Shown here in pieces: positions 1-7,752 of a DNA stretch of 30,512 nucleotides. A program made the position numbers and the translations under genes. Source of the stretch: CAYGBW01 sp964348185. GTDB taxonomy: Bacteria; Desulfobacterota; BSN033; WVXP01. The notes beneath the pieces were generated by a model. The model had not been told where the DNA came from, did not search any database, and worked only from the letters and a program-made list of their open reading frames with translations. Positions within the stretch are counted from its first letter, which is position 1, and every line of letters starts with the position of its first letter. The DNA is taken from NCBI GenBank assembly GCA_964348185.1, contig CAYGBW010000181.1, positions 1-30,512 on the forward strand, read 5' to 3'.

Positions 1-84
1 CTCGATGCGCGGTTTCTCCCGACGCCCCCCGAGCAAATCGGGTTGATCCACTGCCTTCGAAGGCTGTCCTGTGCGACGTTTCAT
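1..84 (-). CDS. 5' fragment of an unidentified protein, cut by the window edge
   Basis: An ATG at 84-82 opens a frame that stays open for 28 codons to the window edge. The predicted start reads MKRRTGQPSKAVDQPD and is basic and polar. A GGAAGG purine run lies about 6-12 bases upstream of the ATG. The frame begins 28 bases after the purC stop on the same strand, so it could be the next gene of a purC transcription unit. Too little is present to assign a family. It could also be a chance frame. Confidence 0.3.
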   Translation of the reverse strand, partial: MKRRTGQPSKAVDQPDLLGGRREKPRIE

Positions 85-112
85 GGGAAACCTTCCAGTT
101 GGGCCCTTGTCC

Positions 113-1006
113 TCAAAAAAGAGGCCTTCCCACGAGCCTCCTGTATGCCTCTAGATACCTTTCTCTCGTCTTCTGGATAATCTCCGGAGGCAGCTCAGGG
201 GCAGGGGGGGATTTGTCCCAATCCAAAGTGAGAAGGTAATCCCTCAGGAACTGCTTATCGAAGCTTTTCTGAGGCCCCCCGGACCTGTACTGAGCCTTAG
301 GCCAGAATCGAGATGAATCCGGTGTGAGGATCTCGTCGATGAGGATAAGGGTATCTCCCAACAGTCCAAATTCAAGTTTTGTATCGGCAATGAGTATGCC
401 TCGCTCATCGGCAAGGTCCTGTGCCTTTTTGTAAATAGCGAGGCTGATCTCCCGGACCCTCGTGGCCAGGTCTGCGCCGATCGTGTCGACGACCCTCTCG
501 AAGGGGATGTTCTCGTCATGGGCCCCGAGTTCTTCCTTGGTTGCCGGCGTGAAAATAGGTTCCTCAAACCTTGACGACTCCTCAAGGCCAACCGGAAGTC
601 TAATCCCGCAGATTTCACCGGTTTCTCTGTACTCCCTCCACCCAGAGCCTGACAGGTAACCCCTGACCACACACTCAATGGGGAGGGGCTGGGCTTTTCT
701 CACCAACATGGCCCTCCCCGCCAACATATCGCGGTACTCTCGACATTCTCTCGGGAAAGTCTCGACTTCTGTCGAAATCATGTGGTTCGGAACGATGTCC
801 TCCGTGCTCTCAAACCAGAACCGGGAAATCTGATTCAGGATAATCCCTTTGTCAGGGATAGGGCTGGGCATGATCACGTCAAAAGCACTGACCCGATCTG
901 TCGCCACAATCATGAGCTGATCTCCGAGGTCGTATATGTCTCGGACCTTTCCCCGTCCCTTCAGCTTCAAGGTGCTGAAGGCTGTTTCCCGTACGACTGA
1001 TCTCAT
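113..1006 (-). CDS. purC: Phosphoribosylaminoimidazole-succinocarboxamide synthase (SAICAR synthetase)
   Basis: This enzyme of cytosolic de novo purine synthesis joins aspartate to CAIR using ATP. The N-terminal GRGKVRDIYDLGD segment is the family's ATP-binding signature. It is followed by the conserved TDRVSAFDVIMPSPIPDKG and the central ECVVRGYLSGSGWREY and LPIECVVRGY blocks. The length of about 297 residues is normal for the roughly 300-residue bacterial form. I chose the ATG at 1006 because a GGAG motif sits 8 bases before it. An in-frame TTG at 1030 would add eight residues made from that ribosome-binding site. The gene starts 31 bases after the stop of the ABC-class ATPase gene, so the two may be co-transcribed. 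Recognition is by sequence family and is secure. Confidence 0.97.
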   Translation of the reverse strand: MRSVVRETAFSTLKLKGRGKVRDIYDLGDQLMIVATDRVSAFDVIMPSPIPDKGIILNQISRFWFESTEDIVPNHMISTEVETFPRECREYRDMLAGRAMLVRKAQPLPIECVVRGYLSGSGWREYRETGEICGIRLPVGLEESSRFEEPIFTPATKEELGAHDENIPFERVVDTIGADLATRVREISLAIYKKAQDLADERGILIADTKLEFGLLGDTLILIDEILTPDSSRFWPKAQYRSGGPQKSFDKQFLRDYLLTLDWDKSPPAPELPPEIIQKTRERYLEAYRRLVGRPLF

Positions 1007-1036
1007 AAGAAGCTCCTCTCCTCTAGGCAAAGGGGG

Positions 1037-2752
1037 TCAAAGTTCCTGGAGGACCCGAAGGGTTCGCATGCGATTGATTGCCCCTGCAACCTCAAAGATC
1101 CTGGGAACCGCCAGGTTCCCGACCTTACGAGGAGCGACAATATCCAGTCCCTTCTCCTCAAGATCTCTGAAAGCCCTTTTCAGACCCTCATAGAGATTCC
1201 CAGTCTCCTTCAGGTAAAACCTCCCATAGTAATGGATCAAATGGCCGATAGCTCGGGTCTGACTCACGTCGACCAGTTGTTCAAGGCAGGCGAGATCGAT
1301 GGTGGTTCGACCAAACAGGAGCGTCGTACGCCCCTTGGCATCAATCGTGACCTCGCGCTTCCCCCTCCGTGGATCGAAGCTCGAGACCAAGGGTTTGCGG
1401 GAAGACACAGCTCCAAAATTGGAGCCACCTTCGTCTAACCGCCGGCTGACGTACTCCTGGGCAATCTTTCTGGCCTGTTTCGTCACACATCGGGGCCGGT
1501 AGGTGTCCATCATGATTACCGAGTCTGCCACATCGAAGTAGTCTCCTGACCCGCCCATGACCATAACGGTTGACGCACCGAACTCCTGGTAGAGCGCTCT
1601 GACTTTATCGACATAGGGGGTGATGGGTTCCTTGTCCTTCGCCACCAAAGCCTGCATTCTTTGGTCACGGATCATGAAATTGGTGGCAGAGGTGTCTTCG
1701 TCTACAAGGAGAACCCTTGCCCCCACCTCGAGGGCCTCCAGTATATTGGCTGCCTGGGATGTACTTCCGCTGGCATTCTCCGTGGAAAAGACTCTGGTAT
1801 CCTTGCCCATGGGCAGGTGACTAATGAACGGCTCAATGTTTACCTTTTCAATGCTCCGCCCATCTTCGGCCCGTATCTTGACTGCTCCCCGGTGAGTCAC
1901 GACCCGTTCCCTTCCGTCCCCTGAAAGGTGATTGTAGACGCCTCGTTCGATGGCGTGAAGGAGAGTAGATTTTCCGTGAAACCCTCCCCCCACGATCAGG
2001 GTTACCCCTCGAGGAATTCCCATCCCCCTCACCCTCCCACTGTTAGGCAGATCGATCTCCATTTCAAGTTCCCGAGGGCTCACAGAGACAACCACATTCT
2101 CCTTCATCGGGCGGTCATCCACGCCGCTTCTGCGGGGAAGAACCGACCCATCTCCCACAAAGGCGACGACGCCCAATCCATCGAGCCTGTCCCTCAGAAA
2201 TTCCTGATCCTCAATGGTCTCTACATGGTTTCGAAGGGCAGAGACCGGGAGTGAATCGGCAAAGAGGGAAGCCTCCACAACCTTGGGGATCTCATGAAAA
2301 AACATCTCCTGTGCCTCTTTCCCGAGGACAGTCCGACCCGCAGCCGGGAGGCCAACCACAAATCGTGCTTCAAGGCACCCTCCGTTCAGGACAACTGCGG
2401 TCCGATCGAGGACCTCCTGGCCCCCCCGATCGATGCTGATAAGGCCACTTGTACCAATCCCCCTATGGCCCTTGACGAACCCTTTCACCCTGTCGTCAAA
2501 AACCCTGGCCAGGTAGTCCCGAAGCGCCACGCACCTGATCCTCTTCCCATAGAACTCGGCAGAAATCCCGCTTTTTTGCAAGTCCACCGTTACCCGCGCC
2601 CGGGAGGGAGAGGCAAAGGGGTCACCCTGCGCATGATCGATGGCGAGACAGAAGGATCCAAAGTCGTAGCTGCCCTCGATATCCTTGTACGCCTTATACC
2701 CGCTCCCGTCTATGCGGAGCAGCGTTTTTCTCAGATCCTCTCCCGAACGCAT
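1037..2752 (-). CDS. Predicted ABC-class ATPase (COG3044-type), function unknown
   Basis: A protein of about 571 residues that resembles the family called 'predicted ATPase of the ABC class'. A Walker A motif, GGGFHGKST, lies near residues 255-263. It is followed by a serine-rich stretch (STENASGSTSQAA, about 323-335) at the place of the ABC signature, and by a Walker B motif with catalytic-type acidic residues, VLLVDEDTSA (about 347-356). No membrane segments or permease partner are visible, so a transporter role is unlikely. The roughly 250-residue N-terminal region is not a standard ABC module. The ATG at 2752 is preceded by AAGG at 7 bases; a longer in-frame start at 2797 has less support. 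purC follows 31 bases downstream. The cellular role is unknown to me. Confidence 0.85.
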   Translation of the reverse strand: MRSGEDLRKTLLRIDGSGYKAYKDIEGSYDFGSFCLAIDHAQGDPFASPSRARVTVDLQKSGISAEFYGKRIRCVALRDYLARVFDDRVKGFVKGHRGIGTSGLISIDRGGQEVLDRTAVVLNGGCLEARFVVGLPAAGRTVLGKEAQEMFFHEIPKVVEASLFADSLPVSALRNHVETIEDQEFLRDRLDGLGVVAFVGDGSVLPRRSGVDDRPMKENVVVSVSPRELEMEIDLPNSGRVRGMGIPRGVTLIVGGGFHGKSTLLHAIERGVYNHLSGDGRERVVTHRGAVKIRAEDGRSIEKVNIEPFISHLPMGKDTRVFSTENASGSTSQAANILEALEVGARVLLVDEDTSATNFMIRDQRMQALVAKDKEPITPYVDKVRALYQEFGASTVMVMGGSGDYFDVADSVIMMDTYRPRCVTKQARKIAQEYVSRRLDEGGSNFGAVSSRKPLVSSFDPRRGKREVTIDAKGRTTLLFGRTTIDLACLEQLVDVSQTRAIGHLIHYYGRFYLKETGNLYEGLKRAFRDLEEKGLDIVAPRKVGNLAVPRIFEVAGAINRMRTLRVLQEL

Positions 2753-2849
2753 TGCGATCCCTTTTCCCCCTCTTACGGTAAACCATAGAGGCCGCACCGG
2801 ATGGGTTGTCCGTGGAGGGTCCCTGTTCCCAGATGAAACCTAAAGCACT

Positions 2850-2865
2850 ACCTGCCAAAGCAGGT
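2850..2865. repeat. Short perfect inverted repeat
   Basis: ACCTGC (2850-2855) pairs with GCAGGT (2860-2865) across a 4-base CAAA loop. It lies about 100 bases before the ATPase start codon and has no T-run, so it is not a classical terminator. It may be part of a dispersed intergenic repeat. Confidence 0.55.
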
Positions 2866-2955
2866 GGATTTCTATTACCACTGAATGTCATTCATTTTGA
2901 ACCGCAGAATATCGAAGTGAAAAAAATTGTCCTATTTCTTCAAAGACTTCTGCTG

Positions 2956-2986
2956 TTCGAAATTCCTTGTTCGATATTCGATATTC
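2956..2986. repeat. TTCGA / ATTCGAT intergenic repeat motif
   Basis: The stretch contains four spaced copies of a TTCGA-type core (TTCGAAATTCC, then TTCGATATTCGATATTC). Each is nearly self-complementary. It lies in non-coding sequence. The function is unknown and copy number elsewhere in the genome cannot be seen from here. Confidence 0.5.
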
Positions 2987-3166
2987 AAAAAGCAAAACAG
3001 GCCAAAGCTGTTCGCCTCAAGGGCGAAGGTTCCAAACCTGACGAATGGAATAATGCAACGGAGAGATCATCCAGAGGCTTTGAGACGGCTGTCATGTCGG
3101 ACCCCAGGCGAAAAGCAGGATACATTGGGCCGAAGCCCCTGTCAAGGAACCAAACCAAAAAACTCC

Positions 3167-3194
3167 TTGCTTTTTGACCTGAAACCCATATAAT
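3167..3194 (+). promoter_or_regulatory. Candidate sigma-70-type promoter for the CDP-alcohol phosphatidyltransferase
   Basis: A perfect TATAAT hexamer occurs at 3189-3194. A weak -35 match, TTGCTT (3167-3172), precedes it with a 16-base spacer. A start near 3201 would give a leader of about 55 bases to the ATG at 3256. The -10 is strong and the -35 poor, so this is tentative. Confidence 0.4.
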
Positions 3195-3255
3195 TCTCTC
3201 CGTCAAGATGAGGGCATAAAAAGGGCTCCTCCCGCTGAGAATTGAAGATTCCACT

Positions 3256-3846
3256 ATGTTGAGTTGGAAAATCGGCCACAGTCTCGATCCCTACATCAGA
3301 AAAGCGGCGAAATGGATCGTCCGTAGACCCATCAACCCGAATCTTCTCACCTTTGGAGGGCTCGTTCTCAACACCGTTGCGGGGATTCTTCTGTCTCTGG
3401 GGCAATGGTTCGTCGCCGCCTGGGTCATTCTGGGGGCTGGATTATTTGATTTGCTTGACGGCGCCATGGCAAGGAATCAGGGCGATGTCACCCCCTTTGG
3501 AGGTTTTTTTGACTCCGTGATTGATCGCTACTCCGATTTCTTTCTCTTTCTGGGTATTCTGATCTTCTACCTCAGGATTCAGGCCACGGGAACGGTGGTT
3601 CTGGCGATCGTCACCCTGGGAGGAGCCATGATGGTTCCGTATACCCGGGCCAAAGCAGAGAACGTCATTTCAACATGCAACGTCGGTGTCATGGAAAGAG
3701 CCGAAAGAATCCTCATCCTGACGGTCGGGGCTCTCTTTGATTGGATGATACCGGTTCTCTGGATTATTGCTATTCTCAGCCACTTTACTGTTGCCCATCG
3801 GATCTACTATACCTGGAGGGAACTCAACCGATCTCAGAGGATCTAG
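3256..3846 (+). CDS. CDP-alcohol phosphatidyltransferase family membrane enzyme
   Basis: This integral membrane enzyme transfers a phosphatidyl-type group from a CDP-linked lipid to an alcohol during phospholipid synthesis. The family signature is complete: DGxxAR, eight residues, G, three residues, D, three residues, D (DGAMAR...G...D...D, about residues 71-95). Hydrophobic segments flank it on both sides, including IPVLWIIAILSHF near the C-terminus. The length of 196 residues suits PgsA-, PssA- or inositol-phosphate-type members. The exact alcohol acceptor cannot be told from this sequence. It is the only plus-strand gene in the left two-thirds of the window. Its last 23 bases overlap the 3' end of ispG on the opposite strand. 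The ribosome-binding site is weak (GAAG 9 bases before ATG). Confidence 0.9.
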   Translation: MLSWKIGHSLDPYIRKAAKWIVRRPINPNLLTFGGLVLNTVAGILLSLGQWFVAAWVILGAGLFDLLDGAMARNQGDVTPFGGFFDSVIDRYSDFFLFLGILIFYLRIQATGTVVLAIVTLGGAMMVPYTRAKAENVISTCNVGVMERAERILILTVGALFDWMIPVLWIIAILSHFTVAHRIYYTWRELNRSQRI

Positions 3847-4924
3847 AATCGGAGCTCGGTTTCTCCTCTTCCTGCGCCATCTTCTCCACTTCGGCCACCA
3901 GAACATCAATGAGCTGGGGGACCGTGTATTTTCCCATGATCTCTCCCCTTTTCATAAGGACTCCCCACCCCTTCCCAAAGGCCACGCCCACATCGGCTTC
4001 CCGGGCCTCTCCCGGACCGTTTACCTCGCATCCCATCACCGCCACTGTGAAGGGGGTCGCAATGTGGTTGAGCCGTCTCTCAACCTCAGCAACCACTGGG
4101 GTTATGTCCGTCTTACATCTTCCACACGTGGGACAGGATACGAGATCGATCCCCCGGCCCCCCAGATTCAATGCTCTCAGAATGGCCCATCCAACCTGGA
4201 CCTCTTCCACCGGGTCCCCCGTAACAGAAACGCGAAGCGTGTCTCCGATCCCTTCTTCCAGAAGAATCCCCAGACCAACAGCCGATTTAACAGAGGCCAC
4301 CCCGGGAGGCCCAGCCTCCGTGATGCCAATATGGAGGGGATAGTCGATTTTTTCCGAGAGCAGTCGATAGGCCTCAATGGTCCTGACCACGCTTGAGGCC
4401 TTGACCGAGACTTTGATGTCGTGAAACCCCAGCCCTTCTAGCATGCGAACATGCCGGAGACAACTCTCCACCATGGCCTGAGCCGTTGGGTGTCCGTACT
4501 TTTTCAGGAGGTCCCTTTCTAAGGATCCGGCATTCACGCCGATCCTTAAGGGAACTCCCCGTTCCTTGGCAGCTCGGACAATTGGCTTGATCCTGTCCCT
4601 TGCCCCGATGTTGCCTGGGTTGATTCGCAAGCCATCTACCCCTGCCTTCAGGGCCTCCAAGGCGAGTCGATCGTCAAAGTGGATGTCGGCGATGAGGGGG
4701 ATTCTTGCCTCCTCTCTGATCCTTACAAGGGCATCACAGGCCTCTCGATCTAAAACCGCCAGCCGGACGAGATCACACCCGGCTGCCTCCAGCCTTTTGA
4801 TTTGTGCCAGGGTGGACTCCACGTCCCGCGTGTCGGTCTTCGTCATGGACTGGACCGAAATGGGGGCACCTCCCCCGATTTTTACTCCTCCCAGGGAAAT
4901 CTGTCGCGTCATCCTTCTCGTCAT
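3824..4924 (-). CDS. ispG: (E)-4-hydroxy-3-methylbut-2-enyl-diphosphate synthase (GcpE)
   Basis: This enzyme carries out the penultimate step of the MEP isoprenoid pathway, converting MEcPP to HMBPP with a [4Fe-4S] cluster. The N-terminal VKIGGGAPISVQSMTKTDT block is the family hallmark. The cluster ligands are in place: Cys264 and Cys267 in SCPTCGRC, Cys299 in MGCEVNGPGEA, and Glu306 in the same motif. The length of 366 residues matches the compact bacterial form without the extra domain of plant and chlamydial enzymes. I chose the ATG at 4924 because family members commonly start a few residues before TRQI. No good ribosome-binding site is visible there, and an ATG at 4912 or a TTG at 4972 are alternatives. 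It follows ahcY after a purine-rich spacer. Confidence 0.96.
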   Translation of the reverse strand: MTRRMTRQISLGGVKIGGGAPISVQSMTKTDTRDVESTLAQIKRLEAAGCDLVRLAVLDREACDALVRIREEARIPLIADIHFDDRLALEALKAGVDGLRINPGNIGARDRIKPIVRAAKERGVPLRIGVNAGSLERDLLKKYGHPTAQAMVESCLRHVRMLEGLGFHDIKVSVKASSVVRTIEAYRLLSEKIDYPLHIGITEAGPPGVASVKSAVGLGILLEEGIGDTLRVSVTGDPVEEVQVGWAILRALNLGGRGIDLVSCPTCGRCKTDITPVVAEVERRLNHIATPFTVAVMGCEVNGPGEAREADVGVAFGKGWGVLMKRGEIMGKYTVPQLIDVLVAEVEKMAQEEEKPSSDSRSSEIG

Positions 4925-5001
4925 CGAATGCGCTGATGGCAGCACGCCAAAGTAGGACAAAGCACAGCCCAAAAAGAAACAAGGATAAGGAGTTTGGCAG
5001 A

Positions 5002-5078
5002 AACCTTCCTCCTATATCCTCTAACCTTTGTCCTTTATCCTTTAACCTTTATTTTTTGTCCTCTAACCTTATTTTCAG
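5002..5078. repeat. Degenerate tandem pyrimidine/purine repeat between ahcY and ispG
   Basis: Units resembling CCTCTAACCTTTGTC and CCTTTATCCTTTAACC recur about every 7-15 bases. On the transcribed minus strand they appear as AAAGGATAAAGGACAAAGG-like runs. The tract is strongly strand-asymmetric, carries no open frame, and fills most of the ahcY-ispG gap. The motif repeats AAGG, which resembles a ribosome-binding core, but it is more than 70 bases from the ispG start. Confidence 0.6.
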
Positions 5079-5081
5079 ACT

Positions 5082-6338
5082 TCAGGTACCCGCCTCATAG
5101 TCGGTCAGATAGTCTTTCTGACCCGGGGTCAGGGTGTCGATGTGCACATCCATGGTCTCGAGTTTGAGACGGGCCACCTCTTCATCCTGAATTGGGTCAA
5201 CGTCGTAGACTCGGGGGCTCAGATTCTTCCCTTCCCTGGCCAGTTTCATCAACCCGAGAAACTGGTTGGCAAAAGACATGTCCATGACCTCGGAGGGATG
5301 TCCCTCGGCCCCAACGAGATTGATCAATCGGCCCCTGGCGAGGAGGTAGACCCTCCGTCCGTTATCGAGGGTATACTCCTCGCAGTTGTTCCTGATCTCA
5401 CGACGAGACGTGGCCAGAGCCTCGAGGTCAGGTATCCTGATCTCACAGTCGTAGTGACCCGTATTGCAGACGATGGCCCCATCCTTCATCTTTTCAAAAT
5501 GCCGCCCCACAATGACATCTCTCATCCCTGTGGCCGTGACAAAAATGTCGCCGACGGAGGCGGCCTCGTCCATTGTCATGACACGGTGACCTTCGAGAAG
5601 GGCCTTGATCGCGGCCGTAGGGCGCACTTCTGTCACAATCGACAGGGCTCCCATCCCCTTCGCGCGCATGGCACACCCCCGGCCGCAGTGCCCGTACCCA
5701 GCAATCACAAAATTCTTGCCTGCCAGAAGGACGGAGGTAGCCCGGAGGATCCCGTCCACAGAGGACTGCCCGGTCCCGTAGACATTGTCAAAATCCCATT
5801 TCGTTTCGGTGTCGTTGATGGCCAGGATAGGATATTTCAAAGCCCCGTCATCGGCCATGGCCCTGAGCCGGTGCACCCCTGTCGTGGTTTCCTCTGTGCC
5901 TCCCAAGATCCCCTCTGCAAGTTCAGGTTTCCGCTGATGGACTGTCATGATCAGATCTGCCCCGTCATCGAGAGTCAGGGTGGGCCCCATTTCCAGGGTC
6001 TTCTCAATGCACCAGTAGAACTCGTCTTTGTTCATCCCATGCCATGCGAAGATGGGAATTCCCCGTTCTGCCAGGGCTGCGGCTACATCGTCTTGGGTGG
6101 ACAGGGGGTTGCATCCACACCAGCTCACCTCCCCTCCGGCGGCCACCAGAGTCTCAACAAGAACAGCCGTCTCCTTCGTCACATGGAGGCACCCTGAAAT
6201 GCGCATCCCTTTGAGAGGTTCGGACCCCACGTACTTCCGTCTCAGTGCCATAAGAACGGGCATTCGCGACTCTGCCCATTGGATCTTCAAACTTCCTTCC
6301 TTGGCTAGGCGAATATCTCTTACCCTGTAATCAGCCAT
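5082..6338 (-). CDS. ahcY: Adenosylhomocysteinase (S-adenosylhomocysteine hydrolase)
   Basis: This cytosolic enzyme reversibly splits S-adenosylhomocysteine into adenosine and homocysteine, clearing the product of SAM-dependent methylation. The NAD-binding glycine motif GYGHCGRG lies near residues 214-221. The catalytic NDTETKWDFDN block lies near 175-185 and GGTEETTTGV near 146-155. At 418 residues it is the short type, lacking the roughly 40-residue insert of many proteobacterial and eukaryotic enzymes, and it ends in YLTDYEAGT rather than the KPDHYRY tail. The ATG at 6338 has GGAG at 7 bases; a GTG two codons earlier is less likely. It lies downstream of metK, so the two enzymes of the SAM/SAH cycle are adjacent. 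Confidence 0.96.
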   Translation of the reverse strand: MADYRVRDIRLAKEGSLKIQWAESRMPVLMALRRKYVGSEPLKGMRISGCLHVTKETAVLVETLVAAGGEVSWCGCNPLSTQDDVAAALAERGIPIFAWHGMNKDEFYWCIEKTLEMGPTLTLDDGADLIMTVHQRKPELAEGILGGTEETTTGVHRLRAMADDGALKYPILAINDTETKWDFDNVYGTGQSSVDGILRATSVLLAGKNFVIAGYGHCGRGCAMRAKGMGALSIVTEVRPTAAIKALLEGHRVMTMDEAASVGDIFVTATGMRDVIVGRHFEKMKDGAIVCNTGHYDCEIRIPDLEALATSRREIRNNCEEYTLDNGRRVYLLARGRLINLVGAEGHPSEVMDMSFANQFLGLMKLAREGKNLSPRVYDVDPIQDEEVARLKLETMDVHIDTLTPGQKDYLTDYEAGT

Positions 6339-6350
6339 AAGCACTCCTCA

Positions 6351-6384
6351 CTGAGTCAGCGACTGTCAGGCGTCAGCGTTCAGC
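6351..6384. repeat. CTGA-type short tandem motif upstream of ahcY
   Basis: On the minus strand GCTGA/CCTGA units recur roughly every 6-8 bases (GCTGAACGCTGACGCCTGACA, then GTCGCTGAC). The tract ends 12 bases before the ahcY start and partly overlaps the tiny 18-residue frame. Its function is unknown. Confidence 0.4.
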
Positions 6385-6422
6385 TTCTCGATAAAAGATG
6401 CCAGGCTACGGTCTATCTCCAT
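6366..6422 (-). CDS. Tiny open frame (18 aa) overlapping the preceding 25-aa frame
   Basis: It starts with an ATG that shares one base with the stop of the upstream tiny frame (TAATG), a layout typical of translational coupling. It encodes MEIDRSLASFIEKLNADA, which could form an amphipathic helix. It may equally be a chance frame or the remnant of a decayed gene. There is no family assignment. Confidence 0.2.
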   Translation of the reverse strand: MEIDRSLASFIEKLNADA

Positions 6423-6499
6423 TAGATCATGACCAAGACGGCTATCCCCCAAAGCATTTGCAACAGAGAGATCACAAGAAAACCCGGTGTGATATTCAT
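6422..6499 (-). CDS. Tiny hydrophobic open frame (25 aa), possible single-span membrane peptide
   Basis: The frame lies in the 234-base gap between metK and ahcY. It encodes a peptide starting MNITPGFLVISLLQ and continuing MLWGIAVLVMI, so residues 7-25 are almost wholly hydrophobic and long enough to span a membrane. AAGGGAG precedes the ATG, though only one base away, which is closer than optimal. Its stop overlaps the start of a second tiny frame. It could be a small membrane protein, a leader peptide or noise. Confidence 0.25.
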   Translation of the reverse strand: MNITPGFLVISLLQMLWGIAVLVMI

Positions 6500-6572
6500 G
6501 CTCCCTTGCTCAACACCTTGCCATTATCGTTTGTTTTCTCTGACTCTGCTGATCGCCGATTCCCGCCTTTTG

Positions 6573-7739
6573 CTAATCAAGTCCTGCGGCATCGCGCAGT
6601 TCCTCAACCCGATCTGTCTTCTCCCAAGTGAAATCCGGATCTTCCCTGCCAAAGTGACCATAGCAGGCCGTCTTTTTATAGATAGGCCTGAGAAGATCCA
6701 GGTACTCAATAATCTGTCTAGGCCTGAGATCGAACATTTCATTGACAATGGCCGCTATCCGGTCGGGCGGAACCTTCCAGGTCCCATTGGTGTTGACCAT
6801 GACCGACACCGGATGGGCAACACCGATGGCATAGGCCATCTGAACTTCTACCCTGTCACAGAGGCCTGCAGCCACGAGGTTCTTCGCGATGTGCCGGGCC
6901 ATGTAAGAGGCGCTCCGATCAACCTTTGAAGGGTCCTTGCCTGAAAAGCAGCCACCACCGTGGCTCCCCTGGCCACCATAGGTATCGACGATGATCTTTC
7001 GCCCTGTCAGGCCACAGTCCCCCATTGGCCCACCCACGACGAATCTCCCTGTCGCGTTGATATAGTACTTGGTTTGACCGTCGAGGAGGTTCTCAGGGAT
7101 GATCCGCTTTATCACTTCTTCAATGATGGCCTCTCGGAGTGTCTCATATTTGACAGTCGGCGTATGCTGCGCTGCGATGATCACGGCATCCACCCGGGTG
7201 GGAACCCCATTAACATACTGGACCGTAACCTGAGACTTGCCATCTGGCCGCAGAAAATCGAGATCCCCACACTTTCTCACCATGGCGAGTCGCCTCGTCA
7301 ACTTGTGAGCCAGAATAATCGGCATCGGCATCAGTTCAGGCGTCTCATTACAGGCAAAGCCGAACATGAGTCCCTGGTCTCCTGCTCCCTGCTCGTGGTC
7401 TTCCGTCACATTGACTCCCTGGGCAATATCGGGGGACTGCTGATCGATTGACGTGATGACAGCGCAGGTTTCCCAATCAAAACCCATGGCCGAATCATTG
7501 TAGCCGACTCCCTTGATCGTCTCTCGAACGATCCCCGGCATATCGACATAGCATTTTGTGGTGATCTCTCCGGCAATCACAGCCATTCCGGTGGTCACCA
7601 ACGTTTCACAGGCAACCCTCGCCTCTGGATCTTGACCGATAATGGCATCCAGAACAGCATCAGATATCTGATCGGCTACTTTGTCTGGATGGCCCTCCGT
7701 TACCGACTCTGATGTAAAAAGAAAATCCGTCATTCCCAT
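6573..7739 (-). CDS. metK: S-adenosylmethionine synthetase (methionine adenosyltransferase)
   Basis: This enzyme makes SAM from methionine and ATP in the cytosol. It begins with FLFTSESVTEGHPDKVADQISD, carrying the catalytic-loop His and Asp. The methionine/ATP motif GAGDQGLMFGFA follows near residue 117, and the phosphate-binding loop GGGCFSGKDPSKVDRS near 265. In the loop the usual Ala and Thr are Cys and Ser, which is a mild oddity. At 388 residues it is full length. The ATG at 7739 has GGAGG 7 bases upstream. It lies 13 bases after ptsI, so it is probably co-transcribed with the PTS genes, and ahcY follows. Confidence 0.98.
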   Translation of the reverse strand: MGMTDFLFTSESVTEGHPDKVADQISDAVLDAIIGQDPEARVACETLVTTGMAVIAGEITTKCYVDMPGIVRETIKGVGYNDSAMGFDWETCAVITSIDQQSPDIAQGVNVTEDHEQGAGDQGLMFGFACNETPELMPMPIILAHKLTRRLAMVRKCGDLDFLRPDGKSQVTVQYVNGVPTRVDAVIIAAQHTPTVKYETLREAIIEEVIKRIIPENLLDGQTKYYINATGRFVVGGPMGDCGLTGRKIIVDTYGGQGSHGGGCFSGKDPSKVDRSASYMARHIAKNLVAAGLCDRVEVQMAYAIGVAHPVSVMVNTNGTWKVPPDRIAAIVNEMFDLRPRQIIEYLDLLRPIYKKTACYGHFGREDPDFTWEKTDRVEELRDAAGLD

Positions 7740-7752
7740 CTGAGTTCCTCCT

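Larger units (their letters stand above)
2753..3255. other. Non-coding divergent spacer of about 500 bases
   Basis: This spacer separates the minus-strand ATPase from the plus-strand phosphatidyltransferase. I see no convincing gene: the open frames in it lack ribosome-binding sites and recognisable protein sequence. It holds a short perfect hairpin (2850-2865), a stretch of repeated TTCGA/ATTCGAT motifs (2956-2986) and a candidate promoter for the downstream gene (near 3167-3194). The left half is A+T-richer than the flanking genes. Confidence 0.6.

Noticed and set aside
1007..1030. TTG start that would lengthen PurC by eight residues
   Set aside because: The extension is the translated ribosome-binding site of the ATG at 1006.
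2806..3177. 123-residue plus-strand frame in the spacer before the phosphatidyltransferase gene
   Set aside because: It has no ribosome-binding site and no family resemblance, and it runs through palindromic repeat motifs, so it is treated as non-coding.
5142..6197. 351-residue open frame antisense to ahcY
   Set aside because: It is fully inside the well-supported ahcY gene. Its translation is His/Pro/Gly-rich with no recognisable domain and no ribosome-binding site.
6345..6572. Possible SAM or SAH riboswitch between metK and ahcY
   Set aside because: I looked for the conserved cores of SAH and SAM riboswitches by eye and did not find them. A covariance-model search would settle it.
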